The notes below the pieces were generated by a model, which was not told the DNA's origin, did no database searches, and saw only the letters and a list, made by a program, of their open reading frames with translations. DNA of 5,840 nt from an uncultured Mollicutes bacterium (GTDB taxonomy: Bacteria; Bacillota_I; Bacilli_A; RFN20; CAG-826): the NCBI GenBank assembly GCA_900550795.1, contig URTN01000057.1, positions 1 to 5,840 of the forward strand. The letters run 5' to 3'. The position numbers and the translations under genes are program-made. Shown here in pieces: positions 1 to 5,840 of the stretch. Positions within the stretch are counted from its first letter, which is position 1; each line of letters opens with the position of its first letter.

Positions 1-1
1 A

Positions 2-1924
2 AAAGAAGGTGAAGAAAATGATTTATCTTTACTTGAAAAAGAAGGACATACCTCAAACGAACAAGTTTCTTTTAAAAGAGGCTTACGAATTAAAAATAAT
101 GGACCCGTGTATGGATTAGGCGATAAAGCAGGCCCATTAGATAAAAGAGGATATGACTATATAAATTGGAATAGCGATCTTCCTGCTGCCCATACCGAAA
201 TGTTTAAATCCCTATATAAGTCCATTCCTTTTATTAGCTTATTTAGGAAAGACAAATCAATTGGTGCATTCTTTGACAATACATATAAAACTTATTTCGA
301 TTTCAATAAAACAGTTAATGATGAAGTTATATATAGCTTTGAAAAAGGTAACATTGATGCTTATTTCTTTATTGGCTGCCTTAATGATGTAATTTCCGCC
401 TATACGGCTTTAACTGGAAGAAATTCATTGCCTCCAAGATGGAGCCTAGGAACTGGGCAATGTCGTTGGTCATATATGAATAAAGAAGAAGTAGAAGCAG
501 TAATTGAAGGATATAAAAATGCAGATATTCCTTTATCTAGCGTCTATCTAGATATTGACTACATGCATAAATATGAAGACTTTACGATTGATGATACTAA
601 ATTCCCGAATTTCACTACATGGGTCACCTCAATTAAAGAAAAAGGCATACATGTAGTTACTATTATTGATGCCGGAGTTGCCGCTAGAGAAAACTATTTT
701 GTCTATGAAGATGGACTGAAAGGCGACTATTTTTCTAAGCAAAATAACAAAATATACCATAACGAAGTCTGGCCAGGTGATTCCGTCTTCCCATCCTTTA
801 TTAATGAAAAGACAAAATCGTGGTGGTCCAATCTAGTTGCTTCTTTCTTAAATAATGGGATGGATGGAATCTGGAACGATATGAATGAACCTGCCTCATT
901 TAAAGGACCATTGCCAATGGATGTTGATATGGGTGGGATAAGCCATGAAGAAGCGCATAATGTCTATGGCCACTGCATGGACGAAGCTACTTATAATGGA
1001 TTTATAAAGGCTAATAAAAGGCCATATGTCATCACTAGGGCTGCCTATGCTGGGACTAGCAGATATTCGACAATGTGGACTGGAGATAATCAATCCATAT
1101 ATTCACATTTAAGATTATCAATACCTCAACTATGCTCAATGTCTATATCTGGAGTTGCTAATGTCGGAGTCGATATTGGCGGATTCAGTGGAGATACTAC
1201 GGAAGAACTTTTAGTTAAATGGGTTGAAGCTTCTATATTCTCTCCTTTATTTAGAAACCACTCCGCTTTAGGTAGTAAACATCAAGAACCATATTTGTTA
1301 TCTAAACCAAATCTAGAAAGATATAGGAAAGCAGTTTTGACTCGCTATGAACTAATACCTACCTTATATGATTTACTTTATCTTCATACCCAAAACGGGA
1401 ATTTAGTACTTAGACCATTAGTCTATAATTTTCCAAATGATGAGAATACTTATAATGAAAATAGCGAGATCATGTTAGGTGATAGCTTCCTTTTGGCACC
1501 ATCATTGAATCCAGGAGAAAAAGTAAGATCAATCTATTTCCCTGATACTTTCTATTGCTATTTTACTGGTGAAAAATTTAGCAAGGGATATCATTTATTT
1601 GATACAAGTAAGAATATCCCTCTATTCATTAGGGACCACTCATTAGTAGTGGTTAATCCTATTAATACTTTTGATACCAACTTCCCCGATACATTAAGGA
1701 TATTGCATACAGGCAATGCATCAGCTTGCTTTCATTATGAAGATAGTGGGGATGGTTTAGATTACCAAAACGGGAAATATAATCTTTATCTAATTAAGCT
1801 AGATGAAGCAAAAGGAATTAGCATTACCCCAATCCATATCGGCATGGAAACCAATTACAAATACATCCAAATCGACTGCATTGATGGGACTAGCTTTGAT
1901 GCACCATTTTCACTAGATAATTAG
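2..1924 (+). CDS. Glycoside hydrolase family 31, alpha-glucosidase type (5' truncated by window edge)
   Basis: GH31 retaining glycosidase, probably releasing glucose from the non-reducing end of alpha-glucans or maltodextrins. The frame is open from base 2 with no stop, and the 35 codons before the GTG at 107 continue into the family motif YGLGDKAGPLDKRG. That GTG is therefore an internal Val, not the start. 640 residues are visible; family members are often 700-800, so roughly 100-150 N-terminal residues are missing. Numbering from base 2: GQCRWSY near 152-158, LDIDYM with Asp184, the nucleophile motif WNDMNEP with Asp293, the acid/base motif WTGDN with Asp362, DIGGF from 391, FRNHSALG from 417, then a beta domain with HYEDSGDG near 578-585. 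Both catalytic Asp are present, so the visible part looks intact. Substrate specificity (alpha-glucosidase, isomaltase or other) cannot be settled, and with the N-terminus absent I cannot say whether it is secreted. It ends in TAG, 85 bases before pyrG. Confidence 0.95.
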   Translation, partial: KEGEENDLSLLEKEGHTSNEQVSFKRGLRIKNNGPVYGLGDKAGPLDKRGYDYINWNSDLPAAHTEMFKSLYKSIPFISLFRKDKSIGAFFDNTYKTYFDFNKTVNDEVIYSFEKGNIDAYFFIGCLNDVISAYTALTGRNSLPPRWSLGTGQCRWSYMNKEEVEAVIEGYKNADIPLSSVYLDIDYMHKYEDFTIDDTKFPNFTTWVTSIKEKGIHVVTIIDAGVAARENYFVYEDGLKGDYFSKQNNKIYHNEVWPGDSVFPSFINEKTKSWWSNLVASFLNNGMDGIWNDMNEPASFKGPLPMDVDMGGISHEEAHNVYGHCMDEATYNGFIKANKRPYVITRAAYAGTSRYSTMWTGDNQSIYSHLRLSIPQLCSMSISGVANVGVDIGGFSGDTTEELLVKWVEASIFSPLFRNHSALGSKHQEPYLLSKPNLERYRKAVLTRYELIPTLYDLLYLHTQNGNLVLRPLVYNFPNDENTYNENSEIMLGDSFLLAPSLNPGEKVRSIYFPDTFYCYFTGEKFSKGYHLFDTSKNIPLFIRDHSLVVVNPINTFDTNFPDTLRILHTGNASACFHYEDSGDGLDYQNGKYNLYLIKLDEAKGISITPIHIGMETNYKYIQIDCIDGTSFDAPFSLDN

Positions 1925-1952
1925 ACATTGTCTTAAAATTACCATTTTGGTT

Positions 1953-1981
1953 TTGTCTATTTCTTGATTATAGCCTAAAAT
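1953..1981 (+). promoter_or_regulatory. Predicted SigA-type promoter of pyrG
   Basis: The -35 box TTGTCT (1953-1958, 4 of 6 to consensus) and the -10 box TAAAAT (1976-1981, 5 of 6) are separated by 17 bases. Transcription would begin near 1987-1989, giving a leader of about 22 bases that ends in the GGAGG site. It lies in the 85-base gap after the glycosidase gene, which suggests pyrG is transcribed independently of it. This is a consensus match by eye. Confidence 0.55.
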
Positions 1982-1999
1982 AAGCGGAGTTTTTGTTTT

Positions 2000-2004
2000 G
2001 GAGG
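2000..2004 (+). promoter_or_regulatory. Shine-Dalgarno site of pyrG (decides the start)
   Basis: GGAGG sits 5 bases before the ATG at 2010. An in-frame TTG at 1998 would give four extra residues, but it overlaps this site, so ATG 2010 is the better start. Confidence 0.85.
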
Positions 2005-2009
2005 ATCCT

Positions 2010-3617
2010 ATGGATACCAAGTTTATATTTGTTACTGGCGGAGTTGTGTCTAGTTTAGGCAAAGGAATATCCGCTTCTAGCCTTGGCTTGCTTTTGAAAA
2101 AAAGAGGCTTTAAGGTCTTTATGCAGAAGTTTGACCCATATTTGAATGTTGACCCAGGTACAATGTCACCTTATCAACATGGTGAAGTCTTTGTTACCGA
2201 TGATGGAGCCGAAACCGACCTTGATATTGGCCATTACGAAAGATGGCTTGATGAGAACCTAACAAAGGAATCTTCAGTTACTTCCGGTAAGATATATTCT
2301 TCCGTTATATCCAGAGAAAGAAGAGGGGACTATTTAGGTGCTACTATCCAAGTCATCCCACACATTACAAACGAAATCAAGCAAAGGCTTCTTGATGCCG
2401 CTAGAGTATCCAAAGCTGATGTTGTTATTACTGAAATAGGGGGGACAGTAGGTGATATTGAATCCCTTCCATTCCTAGAAGCCATTAGACAAGCTAGGTT
2501 AGAATTTGGTTATTCCAACACCATGTTTGTCCATAACACCTTGGTTCCTTATCTTAAGACAAGCGAAGAAACAAAAACCAAGCCAACCCAACACTCCGTC
2601 AAGGAATTAACTGGTTTAGGTATCCAGCCAGACGCAATTATCTTAAGAAGTGAAGTAAAACTAGATAAGCATACAAAAGAAAAAGTATCCTTATTCTGCA
2701 ATGTACCTCTAGAAGGCGTATTTGAAGCTGATGACTGCGAATGCATTTATGACTTGCCAATTGATTTACATGAACAAGGAATTGATGATTATGTCTTAAA
2801 GCATTTCGGATTAAGTGCAAAAGAACCTAATTTGACTGATCTGAAAAAATTCATATCCAAGATCAAGAATATCAAAGATACCGTCAAGATTGCTCTTGTA
2901 GGTAAATATGTCGAGCTAAAAGATGCTTATCTATCAGTATATCAAGCTTTGAAAGCTGCCGGATATGCCCATGATGCCAATGTTGAAATCGAATGGATTA
3001 AATCCATGGATATAAAAGAAAACAATGTCGATGCCTTACTTTCTAATTGCGATGGTATCTTAGTTCCTGGAGGATTCGGACAAAGAGGATCAGAAGGAAA
3101 GATATTGGCTATTAAATATGCTAGGGAACATAATGTCCCATTCCTAGGTATTTGCCTAGGTATGCAACTTGCCGTTATTGAATATGCAGAAGATGTATTG
3201 GGGATGGAAGGGGCCAATTCAACTGAATTTGATCCTGAATCCAAATATCCTGTAATCGATATCTTACGCGACCAATATAACGGAATCGATATGGGTGGCA
3301 CACTTAGATTAGGTAGTTATGATTGCAAGCTAACTAAAGGCTCTTTAGCCGAAAGCTGCTATAAAAAAGATTTAATTAGAGAAAGACATCGCCATAGGTA
3401 TGAATTTAATTCCAAATTCGCCGAGCAATTTGCTTCTAGCCATATGAAATTCAGCGGAATAAATCCTCAGACTGGTTTAGTTGAAATTGTTGAATTAGAT
3501 AACCATCCATTCTTCATTGCTAGCCAATTCCATCCTGAATTTACTTCTAGGCCACTAAGACCAAATCCACTGTTTGATCATTTTGTTGGCGCCTCTATTT
3601 TGAATAAGAACAAATAA
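2010..3617 (+). CDS. pyrG: CTP synthase (glutamine-hydrolysing)
   Basis: Cytosolic enzyme that makes CTP from UTP, ATP and glutamine, the last step of de novo pyrimidine nucleotide synthesis. From ATG 2010 it is 535 residues, the usual full length. The N-terminal amidoligase domain (about 1-266) has the nucleotide-binding motif [11 protein letters not shown] (9-19, Lys18), the segment [20 protein letters not shown], probable Mg ligands Asp72 and Glu142 by comparison with E. coli Asp72/Glu140, [14 protein letters not shown] from 142, and the UTP/CTP-binding segment KTKPTQHS (189-196). The C-terminal class I glutamine amidotransferase domain (about 290-530) has the oxyanion loop GGFG (354-357), nucleophile Cys382 in [15 protein letters not shown] typical of CTP synthases, and the His508/Glu510 pair in FHPE. 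Every key residue checked is present. It has its own promoter and strong ribosome binding site. The leader does not start with the GGGC seen in Bacillus pyrG, so that attenuation mechanism is not apparent here. The lipid kinase gene starts 18 bases downstream. Confidence 0.98.
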   Translation: MDTKFIFVTGGVVSSLGKGISASSLGLLLKKRGFKVFMQKFDPYLNVDPGTMSPYQHGEVFVTDDGAETDLDIGHYERWLDENLTKESSVTSGKIYSSVISRERRGDYLGATIQVIPHITNEIKQRLLDAARVSKADVVITEIGGTVGDIESLPFLEAIRQARLEFGYSNTMFVHNTLVPYLKTSEETKTKPTQHSVKELTGLGIQPDAIILRSEVKLDKHTKEKVSLFCNVPLEGVFEADDCECIYDLPIDLHEQGIDDYVLKHFGLSAKEPNLTDLKKFISKIKNIKDTVKIALVGKYVELKDAYLSVYQALKAAGYAHDANVEIEWIKSMDIKENNVDALLSNCDGILVPGGFGQRGSEGKILAIKYAREHNVPFLGICLGMQLAVIEYAEDVLGMEGANSTEFDPESKYPVIDILRDQYNGIDMGGTLRLGSYDCKLTKGSLAESCYKKDLIRERHRHRYEFNSKFAEQFASSHMKFSGINPQTGLVEIVELDNHPFFIASQFHPEFTSRPLRPNPLFDHFVGASILNKNK

Positions 3618-3629
3618 ATATGATAGAAT
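3600..3629 (+). promoter_or_regulatory. Possible promoter giving a leaderless lipid kinase mRNA
   Basis: TTGAAT (3600-3605, -35-like) lies 18 bases before TAGAAT (3624-3629, -10-like). Six bases then lead to the A of the kinase ATG at 3636, the position expected for the transcript start. An overlapping alternative -10, TATGAT (3619-3624), has a poor -35 and would give a leader of only about 5 bases. The boxes overlap the last codons of pyrG. This is a consensus match in AT-rich DNA, so chance is a real alternative. Confidence 0.4.
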
Positions 3630-3635
3630 CCCTCT

Positions 3636-4496
3636 ATGAAGAAAGCCTTATGCTTAAGTGCCTCTAATAGTGGCAGGGGGGATAAACAAAAAATCGATAA
3701 CCTAATTAAGGATAGATTGTCCAAGGTTTTCGATATTTTTGATTTCGTTAAGATTGATGATATCGATTCACTTCTATTAAAACTTCCATCAATGCTAGGA
3801 GACTATGATAGCTTAATAGTTTGTGGAGGAGACGGCACTTTAAATAACGTCATCAATGTTGTTGCTAAATTAGATAAAAGGCCAACGATTGGATATATAC
3901 CGACTGGAACAATGTGCGATTGTGGTTCCATTTTCGGGCTTTCTAGATCGATAAAAAAATCTATAAAAGTCATAGAAAATAACTACACGGGTCGCTTCGA
4001 TTTAGTTAATGTCGGTGATAATTATTTTGTATACATGGCTTCATTTGGAGCTTATTCTTCTATCTCCTATGAGACTAAAAGAAAGAAAGTAAAACAGTTC
4101 CATTATTTTGCCTATTATTTCGCATCTATTAAAGAGGCATTCAAGAAGACACGTGTCAATTATTCTTTTAAAATCAATGAGAAAACATATACAGGGGTCG
4201 CTCCTTTTGTTCTTTTAATGAATGGCAAAAAGGTTGGCGGATTTAAAATAAACAAGAAGTCTTCTCCTAAAGATGGCTTGTTTGAATTATACCTAACAAA
4301 GAATACTATTTTTAATGGCCTTCTTTCCTATTTGCCTTTTAAAATCAGCAAACCCATATATGCAAAAGACGTAGAAATATTAGATGCTCCATCCATTTGG
4401 TGTCTAGATGGAGAAAGAAAAGAAATTAAAGACAAAATTATTAGAATAATGCCTAAACATATCTCTTTTTATTGCGTTAAATCCTTATCCGAATGA
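3636..4496 (+). CDS. Diacylglycerol kinase-like lipid kinase (YegS/DgkB/LCB5 family)
   Basis: Soluble or membrane-associated kinase expected to phosphorylate a lipid alcohol such as diacylglycerol with ATP, feeding phosphatidate back into phospholipid synthesis. At 286 residues it is slightly short but full length for the family. The catalytic domain shows NSGRG (11-15), where the usual Asn-Pro before it is Ala-Ser; the hallmark GGDGT (64-68); and PTGT (89-92) followed by Met-Cys-Asp, where the family normally has Asn-Asp. The C-terminal beta-sandwich domain carries GGFKI near 206 and the conserved acidic motif DGE (258-260). No transmembrane segment was seen. The ATG at 3636 fits the N-terminal strand of the family, but no GGAGG-like site precedes it; it may be leaderless or translationally coupled to pyrG, whose stop is 18 bases upstream. 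The gene ends in TGA. The lipid substrate cannot be told: sphingosine-kinase-like and undecaprenol-related relatives share the fold. I am confident of the family, less so of diacylglycerol as substrate. Confidence 0.88.
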   Translation: MKKALCLSASNSGRGDKQKIDNLIKDRLSKVFDIFDFVKIDDIDSLLLKLPSMLGDYDSLIVCGGDGTLNNVINVVAKLDKRPTIGYIPTGTMCDCGSIFGLSRSIKKSIKVIENNYTGRFDLVNVGDNYFVYMASFGAYSSISYETKRKKVKQFHYFAYYFASIKEAFKKTRVNYSFKINEKTYTGVAPFVLLMNGKKVGGFKINKKSSPKDGLFELYLTKNTIFNGLLSYLPFKISKPIYAKDVEILDAPSIWCLDGERKEIKDKIIRIMPKHISFYCVKSLSE

Positions 4497-4527
4497 ATTT
4501 TTAGCCCACTTTTGCGTTGATTTTTCT

Positions 4528-4555
4528 TTTTTCTTTCCATTCATTGTTTTACAAT
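4528..4555 (+). promoter_or_regulatory. Weak candidate promoter of the membrane protein gene
   Basis: TACAAT (4550-4555) matches the -10 consensus at 5 of 6 positions, but the -35 region 16 bases upstream is only a T-rich tract (TTTTTC, 4528-4533). An alternative pair, TTGTTT (4544-4549) and GATAAC (4565-4570) with a 15-base spacer, is no better. A start near 4562 would leave a leader of about 28 bases. Low confidence. Confidence 0.25.
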
Positions 4556-4560
4556 GAGTG
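4538..4560 (+). repeat. 10-bp inverted repeat in the gap before the membrane protein gene
   Basis: The arms 4538-4547 and 4551-4560 pair over 10 positions (one G-T) around a TTT loop. No T-run follows on either strand, so an ordinary intrinsic terminator is unlikely on either strand. It overlaps the -10-like TACAAT (4550-4555) and lies about 30 bases before the start of the next gene. It could be a repressor operator, an mRNA 5' hairpin, or a weak 3' end of the lipid kinase transcript. Confidence 0.6.
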
Positions 4561-4576
4561 TAACGATAACTTGAAG

Positions 4577-4582
4577 TGGAGG
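4577..4582 (+). promoter_or_regulatory. Shine-Dalgarno site of the membrane protein gene
   Basis: TGGAGG, with 7 bases to the ATG at 4590. It fixes the start of a gene that has no stop inside the window. Confidence 0.85.
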
Positions 4583-4589
4583 TTATTCT

Positions 4590-5840
4590 ATGAAAAAGAA
4601 AGTAACTATATTTTCTATCCTAGGACTTCTATTTTTAGCAGGCGGACTTGTCTTACTCTATTTCTTGCCAACCCTAATGGGAGACAAAGCCTTCTTTAAA
4701 TCAGATGCCCTAATCAACTTTGCTAACATTGGCAATGTCTTCTCGGGAATGTTTTCTTCCCTTACCTCGTTAGGCACAATACTTTTTATTTCCGTATCTG
4801 GAGTATTGCTATTTATCTTGGTATTGCATCTATGCTTCCTAATCGGGAAAAAGTACCCTCTTGCCTTACTTGAATTCTTTGGATTCTTAGTCGAGACAGT
4901 TATATTCGATTATGCATTAATTGCATTCTTCTACAAAGGATTCTTTACCGAAACCCCATTTGGAGCACATGGTCCATTTGGAGTAAAAGATGGTGGCTTG
5001 ATTGCCTTATCCTTGGATTACTTCAATAACAAGGCCTTTGATATTTGGTGGTTCTTATTAACATTAGTCCCAGCCTTATTGATTCTAATTGGTCTTATTT
5101 TCTCTTTAATTGCTGTTATTGCAGATATTGCTTATTGCGCTTCTACTAGCAAAGAAAAAGATAAAGTAGAAGAAAGCAAAACTGCCCCAAGCAATGTCTT
5201 GGTCGTCCATGATGAAGATACTCCTAACCAAGAGGATTTCATCTCTGATCTAGAAAAAGCAGATACCCCATCTAGCAAAGGAAATGAAATTGCACCAGCA
5301 ACTCCAGTTGGAGATATAACTTCTCGTAACCAGACTCCAGCTTATGGATTAGCTTCCGGCCAATCCATTGCAGGACCTTTATTAGTCCAATATATAAATA
5401 CTTACGCACCAGAAAATTCCAAGACTGAAGAACCTGCTTCTAAAAAAGGAGCGGTACCTGTATCGGAAATCCAAGGTGCTATATCTGGAGAAAAGCATTT
5501 ATCTGCAGATGACATTAGAAAGATTGTTCACGAAGAACTCTCTAACAAGGAAAAACCAAATACCCCTGTTATAGTTTCTGTTCCTGCTCCTATTACTAGC
5601 GAAGAGAAATCTAGGGGAGTCAGTGCTGATGAAGTACGTTCAATATTTGCTGATGAATTAAGCAAAGTCTTTGCCAAAGAAGAAGAAATCATTGTTGAAC
5701 CAGAACCTCAAAAATCTTTGACTCCCGAAGATATCAAAAAGATTATTAGGGATGAACTTGATTCCAAAAAGGAAGAAGAAGCACCTAAGGTAGTTGATAA
5801 GCCTGCTGAACAACCTACATTAAGTGAAAGTGATGTCAGG
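4590..5840 (+). CDS. Four-helix membrane protein with long repeat-bearing cytoplasmic tail (3' truncated by window edge)
   Basis: I do not recognise the family and assign no function. The frame is open from ATG 4590 to the window end, 417 codons without a stop, preceded by a good TGGAGG site. Predicted transmembrane segments lie near residues 5-29, 61-86, 91-115 and 153-184. Positive residues (KKK at 2-4, KK at 87-88, KEKDK at 188-192) put both termini in the cytoplasm, with outside loops at about 30-60 and 116-152; the second loop is Gly/Phe-rich (PFGAHGPFG). From about 186 onward the protein is hydrophilic, rich in Glu, Lys, Pro and Ser, and probably largely disordered, punctuated by short helix motifs starting at 304, 344, 377 and 411. 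This suggests a membrane-anchored scaffold or adaptor whose tail binds something repeatedly; that is inference. Codon use resembles its neighbours, with no sign of recent transfer. The first helix could be misread as a signal peptide, but no clear cleavage site follows. Confidence 0.85.
   Translation, partial: MKKKVTIFSILGLLFLAGGLVLLYFLPTLMGDKAFFKSDALINFANIGNVFSGMFSSLTSLGTILFISVSGVLLFILVLHLCFLIGKKYPLALLEFFGFLVETVIFDYALIAFFYKGFFTETPFGAHGPFGVKDGGLIALSLDYFNNKAFDIWWFLLTLVPALLILIGLIFSLIAVIADIAYCASTSKEKDKVEESKTAPSNVLVVHDEDTPNQEDFISDLEKADTPSSKGNEIAPATPVGDITSRNQTPAYGLASGQSIAGPLLVQYINTYAPENSKTEEPASKKGAVPVSEIQGAISGEKHLSADDIRKIVHEELSNKEKPNTPVIVSVPAPITSEEKSRGVSADEVRSIFADELSKVFAKEEEIIVEPEPQKSLTPEDIKKIIRDELDSKKEEEAPKVVDKPAEQPTLSESDVR
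5499..5840 (+). repeat. Protein-level tandem helix repeats in the tail of the membrane protein
   Basis: Four copies of a motif with consensus [LV]-[ST]-x-[DES]-[DE]-[IV]-[RK]-x-I-[IVF]-x-[DE]-E-L begin at residues 304 (base 5499), 344 (5619), 377 (5718) and 411 (5820; cut by the window edge after seven residues). Spacing is 40, 33 and 34 residues, with Pro/Glu/Lys-rich linkers. Ser/Thr followed by acidic residues is a classic helix N-cap, and the Ile/Val/Leu positions form one hydrophobic face. Codons differ widely between copies, so this is not a recent DNA duplication. More copies probably follow to the right. Confidence 0.75.

Noticed and set aside
107..109. GTG as the start codon of the glycosidase
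   Set aside because: The frame is open to base 2, and the GTG lies inside the conserved GH31 segment just before YGLG, so it is an internal Val codon.
1935..1954. Intrinsic terminator after the glycosidase gene
   Set aside because: Only a 4-bp ACCA/TGGT stem with an AT-rich bulged extension and a short T-run; too weak to call.
1998..2000. TTG at 1998 as the pyrG start
   Set aside because: It overlaps the GGAGG site and would add four residues ahead of the conserved CTP synthase N-terminus; ATG 2010 is correctly spaced.
2002..2009. 8-base palindrome AGGATCCT at the pyrG ribosome binding site
   Set aside because: It has no loop to form a hairpin and no second copy nearby; most likely chance overlap of GGAGG with the spacer.
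2942..3301. 119-residue minus-strand reading frame inside pyrG
   Set aside because: It lies antisense to the conserved glutaminase domain, has no supporting ribosome binding site or family motif, and is explained by pyrG codon structure. The same applies to the shorter antisense frames at 896-1093, 2549-2746 and 2638-2820.
4494..4589. Fusion of the lipid kinase and membrane protein if TGA were read as Trp
   Set aside because: The two genes are in the same frame and only TGA stops (three) separate them, so mycoplasma code 4 would fuse them. A proper TGGAGG site precedes ATG 4590, no in-frame TGA occurs inside any of the four genes, and all recognised Trp positions use TGG, so TGA is a stop here.
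4517..4699. Small 60-residue + strand reading frame
   Set aside because: It lacks a ribosome binding site, overlaps the start of the membrane protein gene in another frame, and shows no recognisable sequence.

Overview
The window looks like a stretch of chromosome from a low-GC Gram-positive (Bacillota-type) bacterium. The DNA is AT-rich, Arg is mostly AGA/AGG, ribosome binding sites are GGAGG, and promoter-like boxes are SigA-like. All three stop codons appear as real ends: TAG for the glycosidase, TAA for pyrG, TGA for the lipid kinase. Tryptophan is read from TGG throughout, so the standard bacterial code (11) fits better than the mycoplasma code. An uncultured member of the Bacilli, Erysipelotrichia or an Acholeplasma/RF39-like group is my guess from general style only. 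No 16S rRNA or other phylogenetic marker was used.

Four genes lie on the + strand. (1) Bases 2-1924 are the 3' part of a glycoside hydrolase family 31 enzyme (alpha-glucosidase type); its N-terminus lies left of the window. (2) Bases 2010-3617 are pyrG, CTP synthase, complete, with its own promoter and a strong Shine-Dalgarno that places the start at 2010 rather than at an upstream TTG. (3) Bases 3636-4496 encode a soluble YegS/DgkB-type lipid kinase, complete. It starts 18 bases after pyrG, has no visible Shine-Dalgarno, and has a promoter-like sequence placed so that its transcript would be leaderless. (4) From 4590 past the right edge runs a membrane protein with four predicted transmembrane helices and a long, charged, Pro/Glu/Lys-rich cytoplasmic tail. 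The tail carries a repeated 14-residue amphipathic helix motif; I do not recognise this protein.

The gaps are short: 85, 18 and 93 bases. The 85-base gap holds the pyrG promoter. The 93-base gap holds a 10-bp inverted repeat that overlaps a -10-like box, followed by the ribosome binding site of gene 4. No tRNA, rRNA, CRISPR, insertion sequence or phage-like feature was seen.

The genes do not form an obvious pathway: glycan or maltodextrin breakdown, pyrimidine nucleotide synthesis, and lipid phosphorylation. CTP is the precursor of CDP-diacylglycerol, so pyrG next to a diacylglycerol-kinase-like gene could reflect a loose link to phospholipid synthesis, but this is inference. The least ordinary content is the repeat-tailed membrane protein, the possible leaderless start of the lipid kinase, and the altered phosphate-binding motif in that kinase.
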